Below are positions 9,115 through 17,859 of a stretch of DNA of 64,000 nt, piece after piece. The first letter of the stretch is position 1. Each line of letters begins with the position of its first letter. The notes beneath the pieces are model-generated. The model saw only the letters and a list, made by a program, of their open reading frames with translations. It was not told the DNA's origin and searched no databases. The position numbers were made by a program, and so were the translations under genes. This DNA is from Clostridium sp. 28_17 (lineage in GTDB: Bacteria > Bacillota > Clostridia > TANB77 > CAG-508): assembly GCA_001916065.1 (NCBI GenBank), contig MNRS01000028.1, positions 1 to 64,000 of the forward strand, given 5' to 3'.

Positions 9115-10362
9115 TTATTCTATGTTAATATTTGCTCCTAAATTTTGCAATTTATAATCTAGTTTCTCATACCCTCTCAAAATATATTCTATATCATCCA
9201 CCTGTGTTTTTCCTTTGGCTATTAAACCTGCTAATACAAGTGCTGCTCCTCCTCTTAAATCTGTCGCTTTAACATCTGCTCCATATAATTTTCGTGTTCC
9301 ACGTATTATTGCACTTTTTCCTTCTACTGTGATTTTTGCTCCCATTTTGTTTAATTCTTGTGTGTATTTATATCTATTTTCAAATATGTTTTCTACTATT
9401 ATTGAGGTTCCTTTTGCTATTGTAAGCATTGATGCAAATACTGATTGCATATCTGTTGGAAAACCTGGATATGGCATTGTTTTTATATCTATTGCTTTTA
9501 GTTTTTTAGGTGCAATAATTTTAATTTTATTTTTACTTGTTTCTATTTTACATTCCGCTTCTTCTAATTTACTTATTATCGGAGTAATATGTGTTGCATT
9601 TACGTTTTCTAATATTATATTTCCTTTCGTTGCAGCCGCAAAACATAGAAATGACCCTGTTTCTATTCTGTCTGGCATTATGTTATAACTAATATCTTTT
9701 AGTTTTTTTACACCTTCTATTTGTATTTCGTCTGTTCCTGCTCCTACTATTTTGGCTCCCATTTTATTCAAAAAATTTTGCAGGTCTATTATTTCTGGTT
9801 CTCTTGCTGCATTTGTTATAATTGTTGTTCCTTCTGCTAATATGCTTGCTAGTATTGCATTTTCTGTTGCTCCCACACTTGGAAAATCTAAGTCAATTTT
9901 CTCTCCTTTTATTTTTTCTGCATTGCATTCTATGTTTCCATGGTTTTGATTTACTTGTATTCCTAGTTTTTCAAAACTTTTTAGGTGTAAATCTATTGGT
10001 CTTGAACCTATATCACACCCTCCTGGATATGAGAATGTTGCTTTTTGGTATCGTCCTATCAATGCTCCTGCTAGTATTACTGATGAACGCATCTTGTGCA
10101 TTAGTTCTGGCGGTATTTCGAATTTTTCTATTTTTGACGTGTCTATTTTTATTTTTCCGTTTTTCTTTTCTATTTTTGCTCCTAATGTTTCTAGTATTTT
10201 ATACATCATCTGCGTGTCTTGTATGTTTGGTACATTGTATAGTGTTGTTTTGCCTGCATTTAATATTGTTGCTGCTATTATTGGTAGTGCTGAGTTTTTT
10301 GATCCTGATATTTTTACTGTGCCTTCTAGTTTGTGCCCTCCTTCTATTATGTAACTTGACAT
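9115..10362 (-). CDS. murA: UDP-N-acetylglucosamine 1-carboxyvinyltransferase MurA
   Basis: First committed enzyme of peptidoglycan synthesis; transfers enolpyruvate from PEP to UDP-GlcNAc in the cytoplasm. The Lys-Asn pair of KISGSKNSALPI (residues 18-29) and the loop Cys in YPGGCDIGSRPIDLHL (near residue 115), which reacts with PEP and is the fosfomycin target, are both present. DLRGGAALVLAGLIAKG near residue 370 is also conserved. Length 415 is standard. Start ATG with AGGAGG upstream. It heads the operon into ftsQ. Confidence 0.97.
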   Translation of the reverse strand: MSSYIIEGGHKLEGTVKISGSKNSALPIIAATILNAGKTTLYNVPNIQDTQMMYKILETLGAKIEKKNGKIKIDTSKIEKFEIPPELMHKMRSSVILAGALIGRYQKATFSYPGGCDIGSRPIDLHLKSFEKLGIQVNQNHGNIECNAEKIKGEKIDLDFPSVGATENAILASILAEGTTIITNAAREPEIIDLQNFLNKMGAKIVGAGTDEIQIEGVKKLKDISYNIMPDRIETGSFLCFAAATKGNIILENVNATHITPIISKLEEAECKIETSKNKIKIIAPKKLKAIDIKTMPYPGFPTDMQSVFASMLTIAKGTSIIVENIFENRYKYTQELNKMGAKITVEGKSAIIRGTRKLYGADVKATDLRGGAALVLAGLIAKGKTQVDDIEYILRGYEKLDYKLQNLGANINIE

Positions 10363-10505
10363 TTTTCTTCCTCCTTTTTACGTTTTTGCTATATTTTATG
10401 TTTTGTTTACGTAAAAAGTGAATTTTAGATTTTTTATAATTAAATTTTTAATCAGTTTTCCATTATAACAACCTACATCTTTAGTTATTTACTATATTAT
10501 AGCAT

Positions 10506-10917
10506 TTACACTATTTTTTTTTGGTAATCTTGATTTAATCTTTTGAAGTCGTTGTTTAAGTTTTCCCATAAACTTAATACTTCAGTTTCGTTTCTTAATG
10601 ATGTTTTTTCTATGTTTTCTATATTTTCTGTGTTTAAATTCTTCTACTGTCAATACATTGTTTGTGTCTTGCAATGCTGTTAGGTTTCACAAATTTACTA
10701 GTCCTGCTAAGTCATTTTTACACATTTCTATTGTGTAGTTTTCAAAGTTTGGTTTGCCTTGTAGTTCATTCCATACGTCTTCTTTGTATAGCATGTAGTT
10801 TATTCTTTCATATTGTTCATAAAAGTATCTTAGTATTGGTCTATATCTTTTTGTGTTTTCTGTTGTTAGATATGCTGTTTCTGTTATTTGTTTTGACATT
10901 GTTTCGTTTACTTCCAT
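10506..10917 (-). pseudogene. Decayed DUF2397/TIGR02677 gene (JetA-type subunit of a Wadjet-like system)
   Basis: The first 76 codons encode TETAYLTTENTKRYRPILRY, then FYEQYERINYMLYKEDV and a YTIEMCKNDLAGLVNL block, matching the N-terminus of TIGR02677/DUF2397 proteins. An in-frame TGA (10690-10688) interrupts what should be a Trp-Gly-Asn-Leu step; after it the same frame continues NLTALQDTNNVLTVEEFK, a hallmark of the family. Then the frame breaks and another frame gives LWENLNNDFKRLNQDYQKKI before stopping at 10506. Most of the roughly 500-residue protein is gone and no partners are nearby. The gene is therefore a relic of an anti-plasmid SMC system of the DUF2397-DUF2398-DUF2399 type. Confidence 0.72.
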
Positions 10918-11000
10918 TGTATCATTCCTTTATTTTCAATTTTTATATTTTTAATAATTTTACCATATTTTTAAAATTTATTCTATACTCATTTTGAGTC

Positions 11001-11714
11001 TCACTTTAAATTTAACAAATATTTTCCATTACATATTTTTTTCAATATATTTAATGAAATAAGTTCTTTATATATTATGCAAATACTTGATGCTGTAGCT
11101 CCTAATGCTTTTGCCACATCCCTTTGTGTTCTTATAACTTCTTTGTTTTCATTTGCAATCAAACATAAATAAATTAGTACTTTGCATTGCTTTGTTTTAA
11201 ATTTTTTTAACACTTTCAAAAGTGTTTTTTTCTCTGTTATTATAGCATTACATCCTTGCATTTTAAGATTTTGTAATGCTTTATATGCACATTTATGTGC
11301 TTTCTTATTCTGGTCTCTTGGAATCCATTGTACTGAAAATTCTTTATTATATGTGTTTGCTTTAACTAAAATCCTTCTATATGTTTCTTTTATTTTGTTA
11401 TATAATTCAATATCTTGTTTGAATATTCTTCCATTAGTACTTTCCAGAATTTGCTTTGCTCCAGAACAGTCTGTTTTTATCATAATTTTTTTGTTATTAA
11501 TTTGCTTTATTAAATTACTTTCTATTACGTTCATTGCCTGAAATATAGCAAATATTTCACTTTCTGTTGAGTTTTCTATTTTTTTCTTGCATTGTTTTGA
11601 AAATGTTTTTATTATTTTACTATTTTGAATAATTACTATTCCATATGTCGCAAGATTTATATTACTGTCAAAACTAGCATCTGTGTATATTTCACATATA
11701 TTTTTTGTTTCTAT
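11001..11714 (-). CDS. RNase H-like domain fused to a winged helix-turn-helix, apparent ATA start
   Basis: The N-terminal ~150 residues form an RNase HI fold: first acidic residue in CEIYTDASFD, Glu in IENSTESEIFAIFQAM, then MIKTDCSGAKQILE and a final Asp in VQWIPRDQNKKAHKCA. The C-terminal ~70 residues (LCLIANENKEVIRTQRDVAK, then ALGATASSICIIYKEL) look like a winged helix-turn-helix. The reading frame extends upstream of the first ATG (11534) through the essential first catalytic Asp to an ATA at 11714, placed ideally behind a GGAGAG site; no ATG, GTG or TTG fits. So either AUA is used for initiation or the start codon has mutated. A strong promoter precedes it. The function could be RNA:DNA hybrid removal with DNA-binding autoregulation; not established. 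Confidence 0.75.
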   Translation of the reverse strand: METKNICEIYTDASFDSNINLATYGIVIIQNSKIIKTFSKQCKKKIENSTESEIFAIFQAMNVIESNLIKQINNKKIMIKTDCSGAKQILESTNGRIFKQDIELYNKIKETYRRILVKANTYNKEFSVQWIPRDQNKKAHKCAYKALQNLKMQGCNAIITEKKTLLKVLKKFKTKQCKVLIYLCLIANENKEVIRTQRDVAKALGATASSICIIYKELISLNILKKICNGKYLLNLK

Positions 11715-11766
11715 GTTTCTCTCTCCTTTTTATATAACTTCGTAGTTTTTATCAAACTTTTGTTTG

Positions 11767-11795
11767 ATTATACTATCTAACTTTTAGTTTGTCAA
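11767..11795 (-). promoter_or_regulatory. Strong promoter of the RNase H-winged helix gene
   Basis: On the minus strand TTGACA (11790-11795) and TATAAT (11767-11772) with 17-base spacing, a consensus housekeeping promoter. A 6-bp palindrome (TCAAAC/GTTTGA, 11752-11767) overlaps the -10 edge and the start point, which is a plausible operator. Confidence 0.75.
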
Positions 11796-11871
11796 TACCT
11801 TTTTGAATTTTATTTTAATTATATCAATATAAAAAGTTACAATTCACAATCTCAAATATGAATTTTAACGC

Positions 11872-11912
11872 AAAAAATGCGATACATCAGCTATTCCGTT
11901 GTATCACATTTT
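11872..11912 (-). terminator. Terminator downstream of the LPXTG protein gene
   Basis: Inverted repeat 11873-11886 with 11900-11912 (one mismatch, 13-base loop) followed on the minus strand by a T run. It ends transcription of the gene at 11931-12854. Confidence 0.7.
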
Positions 11913-11930
11913 ATAAATTTGATAATATTA

Positions 11931-12854
11931 TTACTTGACATCTTTATATTTAAAATACTTATTATAAGAAATTATTGCTATAATAATTATAGACACTATA
12001 CTAATTAAATAAATCTTATTTTTCCCTGTAAATGGTAATTTTCCCTGTGCAGTTGTGTTATCATTTGTATTTTGGAATTCTATTAAGTTATTTTTTTCTT
12101 CTTTATTTGAATTTTCATTATTTTTTGAATCATCAACTACATCATCTTCTTTTTTGGTATCTTCTTCCGTTTTTGTTCCTGTTACAGTATAAATTCCTTC
12201 GTCATAATATGTCCCTTCTGTTGTTACTAATTTTATCCATATTGTATAAGGTTGTTTTCCAGTAAATTCTTTTGTATCTATTGAAATATTGTTATCTGTC
12301 GCTTTTACCCAGTCATTTTCAATATACATAGGTGTTAATTCATTTATTTTATTATTTGTCTCTGTAGCTATGTTGTTATATTCATCAACTTTATCATTAT
12401 ATTCTTTTACTTTATCTTGATAATTATTTTTTGCTGTTTCATAATCTGTTTTTAACTTTTCCTTTTCCGTTTCAGTTAGAGATGTATTTTTTAATCCTTC
12501 AGCGTATGCATCATATGCTGTATTATATGTTTCTTTTAGTGTCTTAACTTCTGTTTCTAACGCTTTATATTCTTCTTTTAATTTCTCTAATTTGTTTTTA
12601 CCTTCTGCCTCAACTTGATTTATTTGAGAATATGTTGAATTGTCTATTTTTACCGCTTGAAAGTATAATGTATAGTCTGTAACTGTATTTTTTATTGTAA
12701 CGGTTCCACTTCCTCCTAATATCATCATTGGTAATGATATTAAAGATTCTGGATCTAGTTCTACATTATGTGCTTGTATTATTTTTAGTGGTGTTAATGC
12801 TATTAATAACATTATTAATAATATTAATGCTATTTTATTTTTTTTCATAATCAT
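11931..12854 (-). CDS. Cell-wall anchored LPXTG protein with central coiled coil
   Basis: A 307-residue secreted protein. An N-terminal signal sequence (residues 1-28, hydrophobic stretch IALILLIMLLIALTPL) is followed by a small beta-rich segment (TVTIKNTVTDYTLYFQAV), a coiled coil at about residues 75-165 with heptad-like Lys/Glu/Leu, another beta segment (QPYTIWIKLVTTEGTYYDEG), an acidic Asn/Lys/Glu linker, and the sortase signal LPFTG near residue 277 with a hydrophobic helix and basic tail. It should be linked to the wall by a sortase; two sortase genes lie at 21009 and 37978. The binding partner is unknown. Start ATG with AGGAG eight bases upstream. Confidence 0.85.
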   Translation of the reverse strand: MIMKKNKIALILLIMLLIALTPLKIIQAHNVELDPESLISLPMMILGGSGTVTIKNTVTDYTLYFQAVKIDNSTYSQINQVEAEGKNKLEKLKEEYKALETEVKTLKETYNTAYDAYAEGLKNTSLTETEKEKLKTDYETAKNNYQDKVKEYNDKVDEYNNIATETNNKINELTPMYIENDWVKATDNNISIDTKEFTGKQPYTIWIKLVTTEGTYYDEGIYTVTGTKTEEDTKKEDDVVDDSKNNENSNKEEKNNLIEFQNTNDNTTAQGKLPFTGKNKIYLISIVSIIIIAIISYNKYFKYKDVK

Positions 12855-12885
12855 ATACTTTTTCTCCTCTTTTGCATGATTTCAA

Positions 12886-13176
12886 TTATCCATTTAGTTC
12901 TTTTGTTATTTTTGAATTTTCTTTAATTGCTGGCACTGATATAACAAAAAATAGTATAAGAAAGACAATTGTTAAAATTATTCCAACTGTTTCTTTATAT
13001 CTCATAAGTGCAAGTGATTCAAATAATGCAACCATTATTGCATATATTTTTCTTAGGTTTTTTGTAAGTATATTTTTTTGTTCTTCATTTGCTTTTTCTT
13101 TCATTTTTTTAGAAAGTAAAATATCTGGTTTTGCTAAACTTACAATAATTATTATAATTAAAATTAAATCAATCAT
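12886..13176 (-). CDS. Small membrane protein of unknown function
   Basis: A 96-residue protein with an N-terminal hydrophobic segment (MIDLILIIIIIVSLAKP), a charged Lys/Glu middle, and a second hydrophobic region (GIILTIVFLILFFVISVPAI) near residues 64-84. I do not recognise the family. It lies 31 bases upstream of the LPXTG gene on the same strand and is probably co-transcribed with it. A ribosome site (AAAGGAGAA) precedes the ATG. Confidence 0.6.
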   Translation of the reverse strand: MIDLILIIIIIVSLAKPDILLSKKMKEKANEEQKNILTKNLRKIYAIMVALFESLALMRYKETVGIILTIVFLILFFVISVPAIKENSKITKELNG

Positions 13177-13365
13177 TGTTCTTCTCCTTTCTTATTTTTA
13201 TTTTACTTTATCATATTAAACTTTATTTTTCAAGCATTTTTTTAATTTTATTTAGATAAATCTTAATAAGTTTTAATGGTATTAAGTTATATAAATTTTA
13301 TCTTTATAATTTATATATAATTAATTTTTATATTATATTTTTATAAAAAGAATGGAGATGATTTT

Positions 13366-13638
13366 ATGACTTCTATGGAATTGGTTGGACTTAATACTAA
13401 ATGGTATAGATATAAAAATAGATGGACACAAGAACAGTATGCTAATAAAACTAAATTTAAAATGGCTTATATAAGTGTTATTGAAACTGGTAATGCAAAT
13501 TTAACTTGTAAAAATATTGATTTTATTGCCAAATCTTTTCGCATAAAACCTGATTTACTTTTTAATGAAGAAACTGCAAAATTAGCTAAAAAGCTACCTG
13601 TTAGAGTTGATATGTATAATAAAAATCCCATGAATTAA
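13366..13638 (+). CDS. XRE-family helix-turn-helix regulator
   Basis: A 90-residue protein whose N-terminal 65 residues fit the Cro/CI helix-turn-helix: KWYRYKNRWTQEQYANKTKF, then MAYISVIETGNANLTCKNID as recognition helix region, then IDFIAKSFRIKPDLLF. It is one of the few plus-strand genes, stands alone between a divergent small membrane protein gene and rdgB, and has its own terminator. A GGAGATG site precedes ATG 13366. Its target is unknown. Confidence 0.8.
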   Translation: MTSMELVGLNTKWYRYKNRWTQEQYANKTKFKMAYISVIETGNANLTCKNIDFIAKSFRIKPDLLFNEETAKLAKKLPVRVDMYNKNPMN

Positions 13639-13655
13639 TCATGAGATTTTATTTT
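13622..13655 (+). terminator. Terminator between the XRE gene and rdgB
   Basis: Hairpin AAAATCxCATGA / TCATGxGATTTT with a 5-base loop followed by T-rich sequence on the plus strand. It overlaps the last codons of the XRE gene. It can also serve the convergent rdgB transcript on the minus strand. Confidence 0.7.
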
Positions 13656-13658
13656 TTA

Positions 13659-14228
13659 TTATACTTGCTCTTTTAATAATTCCAATGCTTTTTTTCTTGC
13701 ACTAATTTGATTTTTTTCTTCTGCAGAAAGTTCTGCTAATGTTCTCCCATCCTCTAACTCAAAAATTTCGTCAAATCCAAAACCATTTTCTCCTTTTGGA
13801 CATTGAGCAACATATCCATCAATATTTGCCACTGATGTGATAGTTTTTTCACCATCTGAAAGTGCCATTGCTGTTATAAATGTTATTTTTCTTTTTTCAT
13901 GTGGTACTCCATTTAGTTTTTCTATTAATGCTTCATTTCTTTCTCTGTCAGTTCCTTTATGCCATCTTTTTGTGAATACACCAGGGAATCCATCTAAGTA
14001 TTCTATTTGAATTCCAGAGTCATCTGCTAAACACATTTTACCTTCTAGTTTTTTTGCTATTGTTTCTGCTTTTTTTCTTGCATTTCCTTCAAATGTGTTT
14101 TGGTCTTCTTCTACATCTATTTCTATTCCTATTTCATTCATTGGAATTATTTCATAATTTTCTAATATTTCTTGTGCTTCTTTTATTTTTCCTTTGTTTC
14201 CAGAAGCCATTATAATTTGTTTTTTCAT
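13659..14228 (-). CDS. rdgB: XTP/dITP diphosphatase (RdgB/HAM1)
   Basis: House-cleaning nucleotide pyrophosphatase that hydrolyses dITP, XTP and ITP to monophosphates. Seen: substrate loop IIMASGNKGKIKEA at the N-terminus, the metal-binding/catalytic block LADDSGIQIEYLDGFPGVF near residue 68, and GENGFGFDEIFELEDGRTLA near residue 148, followed by the final AELSAEEKNQISARKKA. I start at ATG 14228, preceded by a GAGAGGA site, giving 189 residues, normal for the family; the upstream in-frame start at 14249 would precede that site. Confidence 0.95.
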   Translation of the reverse strand: MKKQIIMASGNKGKIKEAQEILENYEIIPMNEIGIEIDVEEDQNTFEGNARKKAETIAKKLEGKMCLADDSGIQIEYLDGFPGVFTKRWHKGTDRERNEALIEKLNGVPHEKRKITFITAMALSDGEKTITSVANIDGYVAQCPKGENGFGFDEIFELEDGRTLAELSAEEKNQISARKKALELLKEQV

Positions 14229-14427
14229 AATTTTTCCTCTCTTTCTCAACCTACAAATTTTATGTTTTGATTATTTACATCCATATTATATCATTTATAT
14301 TTTTTATTTCCAATAATTTTTTAGATTTATTTTTCTTTTTGTAGCAGTATAAAATATCCGTTACATTTCACGCTCAGTAAATAGCAACGTCGTATTCCCT
14401 TATTTTTCCATTTTATTTGACATAAGG

Positions 14428-14456
14428 TTGATTTTAAAACGATTCTGTGTTATAAT
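14428..14456 (+). promoter_or_regulatory. Promoter of the 14511 gene
   Basis: TTGATT (14428-14433) and a perfect TATAAT (14451-14456) spaced by 17 bases, 55 bases upstream of the ATG. This makes the gene a single-gene transcription unit. Confidence 0.65.
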
Positions 14457-14510
14457 ACTCTTTGTTGAAACATATAAATGTAATTTTTAGTTTAAGGAGG
14501 AAAAACATCT

Positions 14511-14834
14511 ATGAGAAAAAATTACGGTGAAACTGCTGCCAATTGGTGGGCAGAAAAAATAGAGGAGTATAACTTTGGGGTTGAACCTAACATTTTAGAT
14601 GCATTTCGGAAAGTTTTATCAATGAAAATTGATAATGCAGTTTCAAAATATGCACATATAGAACTTTCAAGTTATAAGCCTGGGCAATACAAGAAAAATT
14701 TTGAAATACTTGATAACATTGCCAATAGTGTTGGGCTAAATGCTAATATTCCTAATGGATATGAAATGAGCATCGCATATGACACAGGTATTTGTGTTTA
14801 CGATGATTCAGGTATGCTGATTCCTCTAAATTAA
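14511..14834 (+). CDS. Small protein of unknown function, carries an in-frame CGG
   Basis: A 107-residue soluble protein beginning MRKNYGETAANWWAEKIEE and ending YDDSGMLIPLN. Its layout (NYG-TAA--WA start, FRKVL-KI middle, short acidic end) resembles small accessory proteins common in gut Clostridia, but I cannot name a function. It has its own promoter, an AAGGAGG site seven bases before ATG, and a perfect terminator. Codon 33 is CGG (14607-14609) and must be read in frame, since a +1 shift there meets a stop within a few codons. This is one of three exceptions to the CGG pattern of the core genes. Confidence 0.7.
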   Translation: MRKNYGETAANWWAEKIEEYNFGVEPNILDAFRKVLSMKIDNAVSKYAHIELSSYKPGQYKKNFEILDNIANSVGLNANIPNGYEMSIAYDTGICVYDDSGMLIPLN

Positions 14835-14842
14835 ATTTCATT

Positions 14843-14872
14843 GAGGTGTGTTTGTTAAACACACCTCCTTTA
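14843..14872 (+). terminator. Terminator of the 14511 gene
   Basis: Perfect 11-bp stem (14843-14853 with 14857-14867) with a 3-base loop, followed by a T-rich tract, 9 bases after the stop codon. Confidence 0.85.
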
Positions 14873-14906
14873 CTTTATAAAAATAAAATTATATAATATA
14901 GGAAAC

Positions 14907-15005
14907 CAGAATTAAGATTTTGTATGCAGTACAAACTGCTACAAAATCTAATTTCTGCCATATTTATCTTCTATAGAAAGTTATCATACTATGATAACTT
15001 TCCTA
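14907..15005 (+). repeat. 99-bp two-hairpin intergenic repeat, copy 1
   Basis: This element and the one at 20796-20894 agree at 96 of 99 positions. It folds as two hairpins: a long imperfect stem (AGATTTTGTA near 14915 with TACAAAATCT near 14940-14949) and a perfect 11-bp stem GAAAGTTATCA / TGATAACTTTC (14976-15002). It contains no reading frame. It looks like a dispersed mobile repeat (MITE or REP type) or a small structured RNA. It sits in front of the gene at 15036. Confidence 0.85.
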
Positions 15006-15035
15006 GAATATAAAAAAATTTGAAAGGATACAAAA

Positions 15036-16628
15036 ATGATAAGAATAAGTAATATAAAAATATATAAAGACATAACAGACGAAGAAGTTTTGCAAACGGC
15101 AATTAAAAAACATAAAATTAAAGAAGAAAATATTATTGAATGGCACATTTCAAAAAAATCAATAGATGCACGAAAAAAAGATGATGTGCATTATACATAT
15201 TCTATTGACATGTGTGTAAAGAATGAGGAAAAATACTTAAAAAATAAAGATATTTCCTTAATTAAAAATTTGAGTCAACCACAATTTGAATTAAATTTAA
15301 ATAAATCTGTTAGACCTGTAATAGTTGGTGCAGGCCCAAGTGGTTTATTTGCTGCTTTGACTTTTGTTAAGTATGGATACAAGCCAATTGTTATAGAACA
15401 AGGTGAACAGGTTGAAAATCGTAAAAAAACTGTTGATAATTTTATAAATAATGGTATTTTGAACACTAATTCTAATGTACAATTTGGTGAAGGTGGTGCT
15501 GGTACTTTTTCCGATGGAAAGCTTACATCTGGTATAAATTCGCCTTATTGTAGAACTGTTTTAGAAGAGTTTGTTAAATTTGGTGCACCTGAACAAATTT
15601 TGTATTTAACCAAGCCACATATTGGTACAGATAATTTAGTAAATATTATTAAAAATATGAGAAATTATATTATTGCTCAAGGTGGAACTTTCTTATTTAA
15701 TACAAAATTTATTGATTTGGAAACTACTAACAGTTCTGTTTCTAAAGTTATTGTAAATCATTTAGATACTGATGCAACAGAAAAAATCGATGCAAATGTT
15801 GTTATACTTGCAATTGGTCATAGTTCAAGAGATACATTTAAAAAAGTTTATGAAAATGGTCTGTTGTTAGAGCCAAAAAATTTTTCTGTTGGTGTTAGAA
15901 TTGAACATTTACAAAGTGAAATAAATAAGGCTCAATATGGAACTTTGACTAAATTGAAATTACCATCTGCTGATTACAAACTCGCATATCATGCTCCTTC
16001 TGGACGTTCTTGTTATACATTTTGCATGTGTCCAGGTGGTACTGTTATGCCTTCTTCAAGTGAAGAAAAAACTATTGTAACTAATGGTATGAGTTACTTT
16101 GCTCGTGATGGCAAAAATGCAAATTCTGCTGTTTTGGTTAATGTAACTCCAGAAGATTTTAAAGATTGCAAAAATCCTTTATCTGGTATTGATTTTCAAA
16201 AAGATTTGGAAGAAAAGGCCTTTATCCTTGGTGGTTCAAATTATTTTGCACCAATACAAAGATTTGAAGACTTTGAAAAAAATATAAAAAGTACCTTTAT
16301 AGGTACAGTTGAGCCATCTTATAAACCTGGTGTTACTTTATCTAATTTAAATGATATTATGCCTGAATTTGTTTCAACAACTTTGAAAGATGGTATTAAA
16401 TTTTTTGATACCAGATTACATGGTTTTGCAAATCCAGATAGTATTTTAACAGGTATGGAAACTCGTAGTTCTTCTCCTGTACGAATTTTAAGGGATGAAA
16501 ATTTAGTTTCTAATATCCGCGGAATTTACCCTTGTGGTGAAGGTGCTGGTTATGCTGGTGGTATAATGTCTGCTTCTGTTGATGGTATTAAATGTGCAAT
16601 TGCAGCAATTGCGAGAAAAAATTTTTAA
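15036..16628 (+). CDS. FAD-dependent dehydrogenase of the COG2509 type
   Basis: A 530-residue flavoprotein. An N-terminal ~90-residue alpha/beta domain (ISNIKIYKDITDEEVLQTAI) precedes the dinucleotide-binding motif VIVGAGPSGLFAALTFVKYG near residues 95-114, a second fingerprint VQFGEGGAGTFSDGKLTSG near 148, and the FAD-closing motif IYPCGEGAGYAGGIMSASVDG near the C-terminus. This matches the uncharacterised FAD-dependent dehydrogenases found in most Clostridia; substrate unknown. It is a rare plus-strand housekeeping-like gene, and its stop overlaps the stop of the convergent cysteine desulfurase by four bases. Start ATG with GAAAGGA upstream. Confidence 0.85.
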   Translation: MIRISNIKIYKDITDEEVLQTAIKKHKIKEENIIEWHISKKSIDARKKDDVHYTYSIDMCVKNEEKYLKNKDISLIKNLSQPQFELNLNKSVRPVIVGAGPSGLFAALTFVKYGYKPIVIEQGEQVENRKKTVDNFINNGILNTNSNVQFGEGGAGTFSDGKLTSGINSPYCRTVLEEFVKFGAPEQILYLTKPHIGTDNLVNIIKNMRNYIIAQGGTFLFNTKFIDLETTNSSVSKVIVNHLDTDATEKIDANVVILAIGHSSRDTFKKVYENGLLLEPKNFSVGVRIEHLQSEINKAQYGTLTKLKLPSADYKLAYHAPSGRSCYTFCMCPGGTVMPSSSEEKTIVTNGMSYFARDGKNANSAVLVNVTPEDFKDCKNPLSGIDFQKDLEEKAFILGGSNYFAPIQRFEDFEKNIKSTFIGTVEPSYKPGVTLSNLNDIMPEFVSTTLKDGIKFFDTRLHGFANPDSILTGMETRSSSPVRILRDENLVSNIRGIYPCGEGAGYAGGIMSASVDGIKCAIAAIARKNF

Positions 16629-17752
16629 TTTAAAATTTTCTCTAACATTTTTACTAAATAATCTACATCGTCTTTGGTGTTAAAATCTCCAAATGTAAAG
16701 CGTATTGCACCTTTTGCTAATTCACTTGGCAAACCAATTGCAGTTAGTACATGTGATGGACTGTTATCTCCTGAAGAGCAAGCCGAACCTCCTGATGCAC
16801 AAATCCCCATCTCATCCAATTTATACAATATTTCTGTTGCATTTTGTCCTTCAAAACTAATATTTATATTTCCTGGTAATCGTTTTTCCATTGTTCCATT
16901 TATATGGATATTGGGAAAACTTTTTTTCATTTTTTCTAGACAATAATTTCTTAAATTTTGTAGTTTATTTTGATATTTTTCCATGTTCTTCTCTGCTATT
17001 TTGCAGGCTTTTCCTAGTGCAACTATTTCGGCAACATTTTCTGTTCCAGACCTTTTATTTTTTTCTTGATGTCCTCCATCCATAAAACGTTCAAATTCAA
17101 TTTCCTTCTTTACATATAATGCCCCTATTCCCTTTGGTGCATATATTTTGTGACCAGATAAAGAAAGCATATCAATATCCAATTTTTGAACATCTATCGG
17201 AATATTTCCACATGCTTGAACTGCATCTGTATGAAAAATTATCCCATTTTTATGTGCAATTTTTGCAATTTCTTCTATTGGTTCTATTGTTCCAATTTCG
17301 TTATTTGCAAACATTACGCTTATCAAAATTGTGTCTGTTCTAATTGAATGTTCTAATGTTTCTAAATTTACAAATCCATCTTTATCCACATCTAAATATG
17401 TTACTTCAAAGCCTTTGTTCTCTAGATTTTGACAACTATGTAATATTGCTGGATGTTCAATTTTTGATGTTATAATGTGCTTTCCTTTGTTTTGATTTGC
17501 ATATGCTATTCCTTTTAATGCTGTGTTGTCACTTTCAGAACCACAACTTGTAAAATATATTTCTTCTGGTTTGCAATTTATTAATGATGCCACTCTTTTT
17601 CTGGCTTCTTCTATTGCTCTTTTTGATTTTCTTCCTATGCTATATAATGATGATGGATTTCCATATTCTCGGCTTAGATATGGGAACATTTCGGTTAGAA
17701 CTTCTTCTTTTATCCTTGTTGTCGCACTATTATCAAAATACCTGACTTCCAT
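16625..17752 (-). CDS. Cysteine desulfurase (NifS/IscS type)
   Basis: Pyridoxal-phosphate enzyme that takes sulfur from cysteine for Fe-S cluster and thio-cofactor synthesis. Seen: VRYFDNSATTRIKEEVL start, the His pair region FHTDAVQACGNIPID near residue 190, the PLP Lys in MLSLSGHKIYAPKGIGALYV near residue 205, and the active-site Cys loop ICASGGSACSSGDNSPSHVL near residue 330. I start at ATG 17752 with an AGAGGA site; 375 residues, normal for group I NifS/IscS. No IscU scaffold gene is adjacent. Confidence 0.93.
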   Translation of the reverse strand: MEVRYFDNSATTRIKEEVLTEMFPYLSREYGNPSSLYSIGRKSKRAIEEARKRVASLINCKPEEIYFTSCGSESDNTALKGIAYANQNKGKHIITSKIEHPAILHSCQNLENKGFEVTYLDVDKDGFVNLETLEHSIRTDTILISVMFANNEIGTIEPIEEIAKIAHKNGIIFHTDAVQACGNIPIDVQKLDIDMLSLSGHKIYAPKGIGALYVKKEIEFERFMDGGHQEKNKRSGTENVAEIVALGKACKIAEKNMEKYQNKLQNLRNYCLEKMKKSFPNIHINGTMEKRLPGNINISFEGQNATEILYKLDEMGICASGGSACSSGDNSPSHVLTAIGLPSELAKGAIRFTFGDFNTKDDVDYLVKMLEKILN

Positions 17753-17859
17753 AACTTTTCCTCTTTTCTGTATAATAAGTTTGTATATTATATTCAATTT
17801 TATTATATTTGATACTTCTGGAATTTTATATTACGAATTATTAATTATGAGATACTATA

